In this document: piece by piece, positions 57,054 through 64,000 of the stretch
How positions within the stretch are numbered: the first letter of the stretch is position 1
Layout of the letters: every line of letters starts with the position of its first letter
Assembly (NCBI GenBank): GCA_013378335.1
Contig: CP040556.1
Coordinates: forward strand, 806,001 to 870,000
DNA: 64,000 nt
Direction of reading: 5' to 3'
Source of the DNA: Streptococcus sanguinis
GTDB lineage: Bacteria; Bacillota; Bacilli; Lactobacillales; Streptococcaceae
Program-made: the position numbers and the translations under genes
The notes under the pieces: model-generated
Database searches by the model: none
Told to the model about the DNA's origin: nothing
What the model saw: the letters and a program-made list of their open reading frames with translations, nothing else

Positions 57054-57521
57054 ATGTCAGAGAATCGTTTAGCTTGGGATCAGTATTTTGCGGCTCAGGC
57101 TCTCTTAATCGCTAATCGCTCAACCTGCAAGCGGGCCAAGGTTGGCGCTGTCTTGGTCAAGGACAATAAGGTTATTTCAACTGGTTACAATGGCTCGGTT
57201 TCAGGGACTGAGCACTGTATTGACCACGAGTGTTTGGTTATTGACGGTCACTGCGTACGGACCTTGCATGCTGAGGTCAATGCCATCTTGCAAGGAGCTG
57301 AGCGGGGGATTCCCAAGGGCTTTACGGCTTATGTGACCCATTTTCCCTGCCTCAATTGTACCAAGCAACTGCTTCAGGTCGGCTGCAAACGGGTGGTCTA
57401 CATCAACCAATATCGGATAGATGACTATGCTCAGTATCTCTACAAGGAGAAAGAGGTGGAATTGGTTCATTTGCCGCTGGATGATGTCAAGAAGGCCATC
57501 GCTCAGACGGATTTGGTTTAG
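57054..57521 (+). CDS. dCMP deaminase (ComEB-like)
   Basis: The 155-aa zinc enzyme deaminates dCMP to dUMP, feeding thymidylate synthesis. The zinc-site motifs LHAEVNAIL (about residues 71-79, with catalytic Glu) and FPCLNCTKQLL (about 98-108) are intact, with the N-terminal KRAKVGAVLV and the extra SVSGTEHCIDHECLV segment typical of dCMP deaminases. AATGGAGAAATT precedes the ATG. A TATAAT at about 57000-57005 is a likely promoter. Confidence 0.93.
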   Translation: MSENRLAWDQYFAAQALLIANRSTCKRAKVGAVLVKDNKVISTGYNGSVSGTEHCIDHECLVIDGHCVRTLHAEVNAILQGAERGIPKGFTAYVTHFPCLNCTKQLLQVGCKRVVYINQYRIDDYAQYLYKEKEVELVHLPLDDVKKAIAQTDLV

Positions 57522-57554
57522 GCGAGAAGTTCTGGAGGTAAAAGGAGAAGGCAG

Positions 57555-58169
57555 ATGAATGATAAATTGGCAGCCGCTTGGCAGTATTTCTTTGAAGGAC
57601 AGTTAAATAAGGCCGAAGAACTAGAGCAGCAGCTGGAAAAAGATTCCTTTAGCCGCTGAAATTTACGGGCCTATCTAGCTGTAGAAAGGCAGGATTATCA
57701 GAATGCTTTTGCAAATTTAGAGGCTTATCTGATTCAGGCTCAGAAAGGAAGTGATAGAGAAAATGAGCATATCGCTTATCATCAGCTAGCTTATGTTGCT
57801 AGATCTGCGGGAGATTTTTGTCAAGCTTTAGAGTGGATTGAAAAAGAAGCTGCTTTCCTAGCGAAGTATTTCCCAGATGACCATTATCGTCAATCAGTTA
57901 ATCTCTATGAGCTAGGCTATCTAAATCTTAAATTAGGCCGATTGGCTCAAGCTCAGGATTTTATGCAAAAGTCACATATCTATTCTATGGAGTCAGATGA
58001 TGTGGTAAATCATGCATGTAGTTGCCGAGGCTTGGGTGAAATTGCTCAAGCTTTGGGAAATCTACAAGCAGCAAAATCCAACTTTGCGGCTGCTATCAGA
58101 CTTTTTGACCAAGCTGGTGATGATATTGGTAAGGCGGAAGTAGAAGAGCTATTAGCAAGCTGCCCTTAG
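57555..58169 (+). pseudogene. TPR-repeat protein interrupted by an in-frame TGA
   Basis: Starting at ATG 57555 (AAAGGAGAAGGCAG upstream), the frame reads MNDKLAAAWQYFFEGQLNKA and reaches TGA at 57657-57659 after 34 codons. The same frame then continues without another stop to 58169, about 170 more codons, with helical repeats of TPR type (ENEHIAYHQLAYVAR, YELGYLNLKLGRLAQAQDFM, CRGLGEIAQALGNLQAAK). The position of TGA fits an original TGG (Trp). The unbroken rest suggests a very recent mutation, a base-call error, or readthrough. A restart at ATG 57942 would give only 75 residues. Confidence 0.8.
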
Positions 58170-58248
58170 TTTATCATTGAATATAGCTATAGTTTCTGAC
58201 TATAACTTTTTCTATTAAAAAAATTCTGAATTTTTTAGCGAAAAGTGG

Positions 58249-58254
58249 TATAAT
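58249..58254 (+). promoter_or_regulatory. Promoter of the metK transcript
   Basis: GTGGTATAAT extended -10 box; transcription would begin at about 58261, exactly at the start of the riboswitch. Confidence 0.7.
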
Positions 58255-58260
58255 GAGAAA

Positions 58261-58514
58261 GTTATATAGTCCCGATAAGGTGGTAGGAAACTTCTATCAG
58301 TACTTTGTAACTCGCAAACAATGACGGCTCCAAAAGTCGCACGTCATTCTACGGTTGCCGCTATTCTGCGGTCAACCTATGCGTCTTACTAGCCTCAGAA
58401 ATAAAAAGGTATTGTTTTTATTTCTTTCGCGTCGTAACTCGCAGGTGACAAGATTTTCATCATTTTGGAGTTTGTTTATTTGTTTAATATTTTTTAAGGG
58501 GGGACATTTCTATG
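58261..58514 (+). promoter_or_regulatory. SMK-box (SAM-III) riboswitch controlling metK translation, long linker
   Basis: The conserved core is at 58261-58312: GUUAUAUAG pairing with CUUUGUAAC, the UCCCGAUAAGG bulge, and the GGUAG-GAAA-CUAUC helix. The anti-Shine-Dalgarno GUCCC (58269-58273) can pair with GGGAC (58501-58505) in the AAGGGGGGAC ribosome site of metK. SAM binding would hide the ribosome site. Between core and site lies a linker of about 180 bases with further hairpins (GACG/CGTC, GGTTGCCGC/GCGGTCAACC). Confidence 0.88.
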
Positions 58515-59702
58515 TCAGAACGTAAACTTTTCACGTCTGAGTCTGTATCGGAGGGACATCCCGATAAGATTGCAGACCAAATTTCCGATGCTATTTTGGA
58601 TGCTGTCTTGAGTCAGGATCCAGATGCCCATGTGGCTGCTGAAACAGCAGTTTATACGGGCTCGGTTCATGTTTTTGGTGAGATTTCAACTACAGCTTAT
58701 GTAGACATTAACCGTTTGGTTCGTGATACCATTGCAGAGATTGGCTACACCAATACAGAGTATGGATTTTCAGCCGAGACAGTCGGTGTGCATCCGTCTT
58801 TGGTAGAGCAGTCACCAGATATTGCTCAGGGAGTCAATGAAGCTTTGGAGGTTCGTGGGAATGCGGACCAAGATCCATTGGACTTGATTGGTGCTGGCGA
58901 CCAAGGGCTTATGTTTGGCTTTGCTGTGGATGAAACGCCAGAACTCATGCCGCTGCCTATCTCGCTCAGTCACAAGCTAGTCCGTCGATTGGCGGAATTG
59001 CGCAAATCAGGAGAGATTGCCTATCTGCGTCCAGATGCTAAGTCACAGGTGACCGTTGAATATGATGAAAATGACCAGCCTGTGCGTGTGGATACAGTGG
59101 TTATTTCGACCCAGCATGACCCAGAAGCGACCAATGAAGAGATTCATCGTGATGTGATTGAAAAGGTGATTAAAGCAGTCATCCCAGCCCAATATTTGGA
59201 TGAGAAGACAAAATTCTTCATCAATCCAACCGGCCGTTTTGTAATTGGCGGTCCGCAAGGGGATTCTGGCTTGACAGGACGCAAGATTATTGTGGATACT
59301 TACGGCGGTTATGCTCGTCACGGCGGCGGCGCCTTCTCTGGTAAGGATGCAACTAAGGTTGACCGCTCAGCTTCATACGCAGCTCGCTACATTGCTAAAA
59401 ATATCGTGGCTGCTGGATTGGCTAAGAAAGCAGAAGTGCAGCTAGCCTATGCTATTGGTGTGGCTCAGCCGGTTTCTGTTCGAATTGATACTTTTGGAAC
59501 TGGTATTGTTGCAGAAAGCAAATTACAGGAAGCGGTTCGTCAGATTTTTGATCTGCGTCCGGCCGGTATCATTCAAATGCTGGATTTGAAACGGCCGATC
59601 TATCGTCAGACAGCAGCTTATGGCCACATGGGTAGGACAGACATTGACCTGCCTTGGGAAAAGTTGGATAAGGTAGAGGCTTTGAAAGCAGCTGTGCAGT
59701 AA
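58512..59702 (+). CDS. metK: S-adenosylmethionine synthetase
   Basis: The 396-aa enzyme makes SAM from methionine and ATP. It starts with [20 protein letters not shown] (methionine/ATP site), has [12 protein letters not shown] (about residues 118-129), the [20 protein letters not shown] loop ([18 protein letters not shown]) and the normal C terminus. Translation is controlled by the SMK riboswitch, whose ribosome site AAGGGGGG lies just before the ATG. A terminator follows. Confidence 0.98.
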   Translation: MSERKLFTSESVSEGHPDKIADQISDAILDAVLSQDPDAHVAAETAVYTGSVHVFGEISTTAYVDINRLVRDTIAEIGYTNTEYGFSAETVGVHPSLVEQSPDIAQGVNEALEVRGNADQDPLDLIGAGDQGLMFGFAVDETPELMPLPISLSHKLVRRLAELRKSGEIAYLRPDAKSQVTVEYDENDQPVRVDTVVISTQHDPEATNEEIHRDVIEKVIKAVIPAQYLDEKTKFFINPTGRFVIGGPQGDSGLTGRKIIVDTYGGYARHGGGAFSGKDATKVDRSASYAARYIAKNIVAAGLAKKAEVQLAYAIGVAQPVSVRIDTFGTGIVAESKLQEAVRQIFDLRPAGIIQMLDLKRPIYRQTAAYGHMGRTDIDLPWEKLDKVEALKAAVQ

Positions 59703-59708
59703 GAAGAC

Positions 59709-59744
59709 AGTTCTCAATCGTAATGATTGGGAACTTTTCTGTTT
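59709..59744 (+). terminator. Terminator of metK
   Basis: AGTTCTCAATC and GATTGGGAACT arms around GTAAT, then TTTTCTGTTTTTT. The remainder up to 59925 shows no gene. Confidence 0.9.
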
Positions 59745-59969
59745 TTTAAAGAAAAATTCATTTCTATACAGGCAACTTTTAAAAGGCAAGCAATCTAGCC
59801 TCGCGCTTCTTTCATTTTTTGCAATACTGTTTTTTCTGAAAAATTATTGAAAAGCGATTTTCCCTGTTTCATTTTAATTTCAATTGTCTTATTTATCTAA
59901 AAGTATAGGAAATTTCCCGAATCTGTGGTATAATAAATGGCAATACCTTGAAAGAGCTTTATTTTAAAC

Positions 59970-61229
59970 ATGAAAAAAATTGTAATACATGGTGGTCGCC
60001 CCTTAAAAGGAGAGGTGACTATTAATGGTGCTAAAAACAGTGTCGTTGCCTTGATTCCGGCTGTGATTCTGGCGGATGATATTGTAACATTGGATGGCGT
60101 TCCGGATATTTCGGACGTGGATAGTCTGATTGATATTATGATTGCCATGGGGGCTAGTGTTACTCGCTCTGAGGACAGTCTGACGATTGATCCGCGTGGT
60201 ATCCAAAACGTCCCTATGCCTTATGGAAAGATCAACAGTCTAAGAGCTTCCTATTATTTCTATGGCAGTTTGCTTGGTCGCTATGGTGAAGCAACGGTAG
60301 GTCTACCTGGTGGCTGTGACTTGGGGCCGCGTCCTATTGACTTGCATCTCAAGGCTTTTGAAGCTATGGGAGCCAAGATGACCATGGACGGCAACTACAT
60401 GAACCTATCCACAGGAGGCCAGCAGCTGAAAGGCGCTAGCATTTATATGGATACGGTCAGTGTGGGTGCTACCATCAATACTATGTTAGCTGCTGTCAAG
60501 GCCAAAGGTCGGACTATTATTGAAAATGCAGCGAGAGAGCCAGAAATCATTGATGTGGCAACTCTCTTGAACAATATGGGAGCGCACATCCGTGGAGCAG
60601 GAACTGATATTATTACGATTGAGGGGGTTCCACACCTTCATGGAACGCGTCATCAAGTAATTCCTGACCGTATCGAGGCAGGAACTTATATCGCCCTTGC
60701 TGCAGCTATTGGTCAGGGAATTCAGATTAATAATGTCCTTTATGAGCATTTGGAGAGTTTTATTGCCAAGCTTGAGGAAATGGGTGTTCGGATGACGGTT
60801 TCTGAAGACAGCATTTTTGTCGAAGAGCAGCAAACTCTGAGAGCTATAAACATTAAGACTTCCCCTTATCCAGGCTTTGCAACTGACCTACAACAGCCTA
60901 TTACTCCGCTCTTGCTGACGGCTAATGGCCACGGTAAGATTACGGACACGATCTATGAGAAGCGGGTTAACCATGTGGCGGAGCTGGCTAAGATGGCAGG
61001 TAAGATTTCGACCAGCAGCGATCAGATTGTCTATGAAGGACCAAATCAACTGCAGGGAGCTCAGGTCAAGGCGACCGATTTACGAGCAGGAGCTGCCTTG
61101 GTTATTGCAGGTTTGATGGCTCAAGGAAAGACAGAGATTACTAATATCGAGTTTATCCTGCGCGGCTATTCTAATATTATTGAAAAATTAACAAGTTTGG
61201 GTGCAGATATCCAGTTGATAGAAGAATAA
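59970..61229 (+). CDS. murA: UDP-N-acetylglucosamine 1-carboxyvinyltransferase
   Basis: The 419-aa enzyme transfers enolpyruvate to UDP-GlcNAc, the first committed step of peptidoglycan synthesis and the target of fosfomycin. It starts [25 protein letters not shown] (quoted in part: [14 protein letters not shown]), and the active-site loop contains [16 protein letters not shown] (about residues 112-127) with the catalytic Cys. Streptococci have two copies (MurA and MurZ); which one this is cannot be decided here. A promoter GTGGTATAAT lies at about 59926-59935. Confidence 0.96.
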   Translation: MKKIVIHGGRPLKGEVTINGAKNSVVALIPAVILADDIVTLDGVPDISDVDSLIDIMIAMGASVTRSEDSLTIDPRGIQNVPMPYGKINSLRASYYFYGSLLGRYGEATVGLPGGCDLGPRPIDLHLKAFEAMGAKMTMDGNYMNLSTGGQQLKGASIYMDTVSVGATINTMLAAVKAKGRTIIENAAREPEIIDVATLLNNMGAHIRGAGTDIITIEGVPHLHGTRHQVIPDRIEAGTYIALAAAIGQGIQINNVLYEHLESFIAKLEEMGVRMTVSEDSIFVEEQQTLRAINIKTSPYPGFATDLQQPITPLLLTANGHGKITDTIYEKRVNHVAELAKMAGKISTSSDQIVYEGPNQLQGAQVKATDLRAGAALVIAGLMAQGKTEITNIEFILRGYSNIIEKLTSLGADIQLIEE

Positions 61230-61246
61230 GCGTTTTTCGCTTATTT
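61225..61246 (+). terminator. Terminator overlapping the murA stop
   Basis: AATAAGCG and CGCTTATT arms around TTTTT, then TTTT. The murA TAA is in the left arm. Confidence 0.8.
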
Positions 61247-61262
61247 TTTATAGAGGTAGCAG

Positions 61263-61814
61263 ATGAATTTGTGGACACATTTAGCAGCCTGTTCATTTAT
61301 TGAGACAGAGCATGCTTTTTTGCGGCCCATTGTATTTGAAGATGCAGGGGCTCTATATAAGATTGCGTCCAATCCGGAAAATACTCAGTTCATTTTTCCG
61401 ACAGAAGCAAGCCTAGAGGAAAGTGAATACGTCATTGCCAATTTCTTTATGAAAAATCCTCTGGGGATTTGGGCCATTTGTCATAAGGAAACGCAGGAAA
61501 TGATTGGCTCTGTCAAGTTTGAAAAGATGGACGAGATCAAGAAAGAAGCTGAGTTAGGCTATTTTCTGCGGCAAGACTACTGGGGACAAGGGCTGATGAC
61601 AGAAATTGTTCGAGAAATTACTTTTCTATCTTTTACCCGCTTTGACTTCAAGCGCCTCAGTATTATCACTCATGCAGAGAACCTAGCTAGTCAAAAGGTA
61701 GCTCAAAAATCTGGCTTCAGCCTCTACCGGCAGTTTAAAGGGAGCGATCGGTACACGAGGAAGATGAGAGATTATCTGGAGTACCGTTATGAGAGAGGAG
61801 ATTTTAATGAGTAA
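61263..61814 (+). CDS. GNAT-family acetyltransferase (RimJ/RimL-like)
   Basis: The 183-aa protein has the Acetyltransf_3 pattern: FLRPIVFEDAGALYKIASNP near the N terminus, ELGYFLRQDYWGQGLMTEIV (about residues 98-117, acetyl-CoA loop) and NLASQKVAQKSGFSLYRQF. RimJ/RimL-type enzymes acetylate protein N termini or small amines; the target is unknown. AGAGGTAGCAG precedes the ATG. It overlaps the next gene by 8 bases. Confidence 0.88.
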   Translation: MNLWTHLAACSFIETEHAFLRPIVFEDAGALYKIASNPENTQFIFPTEASLEESEYVIANFFMKNPLGIWAICHKETQEMIGSVKFEKMDEIKKEAELGYFLRQDYWGQGLMTEIVREITFLSFTRFDFKRLSIITHAENLASQKVAQKSGFSLYRQFKGSDRYTRKMRDYLEYRYERGDFNE

Positions 61815-63084
61815 GCATCAGGAAATTTTAACCTATCTTGAAAATCTTCCGATCGGCAAGAGGGTCAGTGTCCGAAGTATTTCAAATTATCTGGGAGTCA
61901 GCGATGGGACGGCTTATCGAGCTATCAAGGAAGCGGAGAACCGCGGTATTGTTGAGACCAGACCTCGGAGTGGTACGGTTCGGGTTAAGTCCAAGAAAGT
62001 GGTCTTGGAGCACCTGACCTACAAGGAAATCGTTGATATTACAGGCTCAGAAGTATTAGCCGGAGAAGATGGTCTAGAAAAAGAATTCAATAAATTTTCC
62101 ATCGGAGCCATGACGGAGCAGAATATCCTGCGCTATCTGACAGAGGGCGGTCTCCTGATTGTCGGAGACCGGACGAAAATTCAGCTCTTGGCTCTGGAAA
62201 ATGAGAATGCGGTGCTGGTAACCGGAGGCTTTGAAGTCAGCTCGGAAGTTCTAAAGATGGCTAATCTGCTTAATATACCAGTGCTCAGGACCAAGCACGA
62301 TACCTACACCGTCGCAACTATGATTAATCGGGCCCTGTCCAATATGCAGATCAAGACCGATATTTTAACAGTGGAGCAGGTCTATCGCTCCAGCCACGAG
62401 TACGGCTTCTTGCATGATACTGATACTGTTCGTGACTATTTGGACTTGGTTCGTCGCAATCGTGCCAGCCGGTTTCCGGTTATCAACCAGCAGCAGATGC
62501 TGGTGGGAGTAGTAACCATGCGAGACGCGGGGGATAAGTCTCCTCTGACAACCTTGGACAAGGTCATGACGAAAAACGTCTTTATGACAGGCCTATCTGC
62601 CAATATTGCTAATATCAGCCAGCGCATGATTGCAGAAGATTTTGAAATGATACCAGTAGTGCGCAGCAATCAGACCTTGCTGGGTGTGATTACGCGGCGG
62701 GACATTATGGAAAAAATGAGCCGTTCTCAGATTTCCAGCCTTCCGACTTTCAGTGAGCAGGTGGGACAGAAGATTAGCCGTCAGGATGATTTGTTTTCCT
62801 TTACCGTTGAGCCTTTTATGCTGGAGCAAAATGGTGTGTTAGCCAACGGTGTGCTGACAGAAATTTTGACTCGGATTACCCAGCAGCTCATGGTCAACAG
62901 CGGCCGCAGCTTGATTATCGATCAACTGATGATTTATTTCTTTCAAGCGGTTCAGATTGATGACCTGCTGCATATCCAGCCGCGCATTATCCGTCAAACT
63001 AGGCGGACAGCTATTATTGACTTTGAGATGTATCTGGAAGCGATGCTGGTTGCCAAAGCGACGATTACAGTGAAAATTAATTAA
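61807..63084 (+). CDS. DRTGG-CBS-hotdog regulatory protein (YtoI-like)
   Basis: The 425-aa protein has four parts. An HTH domain at about 1-65 (KRVSVRSISNYLGVSDGTAY) is followed by a DRTGG domain at about 70-180 (LTEGGLLIVGDRTKIQ). A CBS pair lies at about 190-305 (RFPVINQQQMLVGVVTMRD, FEMIPVVRSNQTLLGVITRR). A C-terminal hotdog-like domain lies at about 320-425. This matches YtoI of Bacillus. CBS/DRTGG domains sense adenine nucleotides, but the regulated genes are unknown. ATG 61807 follows GAGAGGAG; the earlier ATG 61789 lacks support. Confidence 0.9.
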   Translation: MSKHQEILTYLENLPIGKRVSVRSISNYLGVSDGTAYRAIKEAENRGIVETRPRSGTVRVKSKKVVLEHLTYKEIVDITGSEVLAGEDGLEKEFNKFSIGAMTEQNILRYLTEGGLLIVGDRTKIQLLALENENAVLVTGGFEVSSEVLKMANLLNIPVLRTKHDTYTVATMINRALSNMQIKTDILTVEQVYRSSHEYGFLHDTDTVRDYLDLVRRNRASRFPVINQQQMLVGVVTMRDAGDKSPLTTLDKVMTKNVFMTGLSANIANISQRMIAEDFEMIPVVRSNQTLLGVITRRDIMEKMSRSQISSLPTFSEQVGQKISRQDDLFSFTVEPFMLEQNGVLANGVLTEILTRITQQLMVNSGRSLIIDQLMIYFFQAVQIDDLLHIQPRIIRQTRRTAIIDFEMYLEAMLVAKATITVKIN

Positions 63085-63105
63085 GAAGAGGAATTTAGAG
63101 AAAGA

Positions 63106-63963
63106 ATGATTACTTTAAAATCACAGCGTGAAATTGACTTGATGGACAAGAGTGGAGATTTTCTGGCTTCGGTCCATATCGGTTTGAGAGACTTGATTAA
63201 GCCAGGCATTGACATGTGGGACATTGAAGAGTATGTTCGCAAGCGTTGTAAAGAAGACAATGCGCTGCCTCTGCAAATTGGTGTTGAAGGCTCTGTCATG
63301 GACTATCCTTATGCTACCTGCTGCTCTCTCAATGACGAGGTGGCCCATGCCTTTCCCCGTCATCAGAAGCTGGTAGAAGGTGATGTCATCAGCGTTGATA
63401 TGGTGGTTGGCTTGATCGATAAGGCAGAGCTGGATGTGTCCAAGCTAGATTTTGACAATGTAGCACAAATGAAGCAACACACAGAGAGCTTCCGGGGCGG
63501 TGTGGCAGACTCTTGCTGGACCTATGCAGTAGGGAAGATTAGCCCAGAGGCTCAGCAGCTGATGGATGTGACCAAGGAATGTCTCTACCGTGGAATTGCA
63601 GCAGCCAAGGTTGGCAATCGTATCGGCGACATTGGCGCAGCTATTCAGGAATATGCTGAAAGTCATGGCTATGGCGTTGTGCGTGATCTAGTGGGGCACG
63701 GTGTTGGCCCAACCATGCATGAGGAGCCTATGGTGCCGCATTACGGTCGAGCAGGACGCGGCTTGCGCTTGCGTGAGGGAATGGTTCTGACTATCGAGCC
63801 CATGATCAATACAGGTACCTGGGAAATTGATACGGACTTTGAGACCGGCTGGGCACATAAAACGCTGGATGGCAGCTTGTCTTGCCAGTATGAGCATCAG
63901 TTTGTCATTACAAAAGATGGACCTGTCATTCTGACCAGCCAGGGAGAAGAAGGAACTTATTAG
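63106..63963 (+). CDS. map: Methionine aminopeptidase
   Basis: The 285-aa enzyme removes the N-terminal methionine of new proteins. The metal ligands are seen in VISVDMVVGL (Asp), VGHGVGPTMHEEPMVPHYG (His, about residues 200-218), MVLTIEPMIN (Glu) and the final YEHQFVITKDG (Glu). The N-terminal ITLKSQREIDLMDKSG is typical. It lies 21 bp after the YtoI-like gene. It is longer than the E. coli enzyme by an insertion around residues 105-135, as usual in streptococci. Confidence 0.95.
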   Translation: MITLKSQREIDLMDKSGDFLASVHIGLRDLIKPGIDMWDIEEYVRKRCKEDNALPLQIGVEGSVMDYPYATCCSLNDEVAHAFPRHQKLVEGDVISVDMVVGLIDKAELDVSKLDFDNVAQMKQHTESFRGGVADSCWTYAVGKISPEAQQLMDVTKECLYRGIAAAKVGNRIGDIGAAIQEYAESHGYGVVRDLVGHGVGPTMHEEPMVPHYGRAGRGLRLREGMVLTIEPMINTGTWEIDTDFETGWAHKTLDGSLSCQYEHQFVITKDGPVILTSQGEEGTY

Positions 63964-63967
63964 AAAT

Positions 63968-63999
63968 CAAAGGCTGGGCAGTTGTCTCAGCTTTTTTTG
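63968..63999 (+). terminator. Terminator after map
   Basis: AAAGGCTG and CAGCTTTTTTT arms around GGCAGTTGTCT, at the window's end. Confidence 0.7.
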
Positions 64000-64000
64000 A

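Overview
The window looks like chromosomal DNA of an oral Streptococcus, most likely the sanguinis/gordonii/mitis side of the genus. The reasons are moderately AT-rich low-GC Gram-positive codon use, the gene order hprK-lgt, cmk-infC-rpmI-rplT and ppc-tuf, a Lancefield-type rhamnose polysaccharide locus, an SMK-box SAM riboswitch before metK, and many extended -10 promoters (TGnTATAAT). The species cannot be fixed by reading alone. I saw no rRNA or tRNA genes, no CRISPR array and no prophage.

Layout. 1-1759: end of ftsY and an IS1182-family element sitting exactly inside the terminator shared by ftsY and zwf. 1781-5270 (minus): zwf, then a three-gene operon (45-aa microprotein, UPF0718-type permease, TIGR03943-type membrane protein). 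5449-12110 (plus): tex, a SprT-like protein, a PspC-domain protein, a NUDIX hydrolase, then hprK-lgt-DUF948-YtxH. 12194-17919: DUF3270 protein, two U32-family proteins (probable tRNA U34 hydroxylation pair), CHY zinc-finger protein, small unknowns, PC4/YdbC protein, bioY, and a cyclase-family hydrolase. Two 181-bp copies of a structured repeat lie in inverted orientation at 8016-8196 and 17922-18102. 18421-23093: glutathione reductase and a MacA/MacB-type efflux system. 23193-28490 (minus): lysS (single-base frameshift), a histidine phosphatase, an EbsC/YbaK deacylase (single-base frameshift), a DUF368 polyprenyl-phosphate transporter, a GH25 lysozyme-like protein and glutathione peroxidase. 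28645-34220 (plus): rodA, ppc, tuf.

34516-53558 is the main accessory region, about 19 kb of cell-wall polysaccharide genes. A promoter-proximal AT-rich part holds a flippase and two GT2 enzymes. Next come a GtrB/GacI-like GT2, a GacJ-like DUF2304 protein, another GT2, an unusual 993-aa three-domain glycosyltransferase, a DUF2142 membrane protein and a GT4. After a terminator and a new promoter follows the rhamnan core rgpA-rgpB-rgpC-rgpD-rgpF and a GacH-like glycerol-phosphate transferase. My reading is that the rgp core makes and exports the rhamnan through the RgpC/RgpD ABC transporter, the upstream genes make lipid-linked sugars, flip them and decorate the chain outside, and the GacH-like enzyme adds glycerol phosphate.

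53638-63963: a small membrane protein, ferredoxin, LysM protein, cmk, the infC-rpmI-rplT operon with a leader/attenuator and an ATA-started infC, a dCMP deaminase, a TPR gene broken by an in-frame TGA, metK behind an SMK riboswitch, murA, a GNAT acetyltransferase, a DRTGG/CBS/hotdog regulator and map. Three genes (lysS, the ebsC homologue, the TPR gene) are interrupted. The two 1-nt deletions should be checked against reads before being believed, because lysS is essential.
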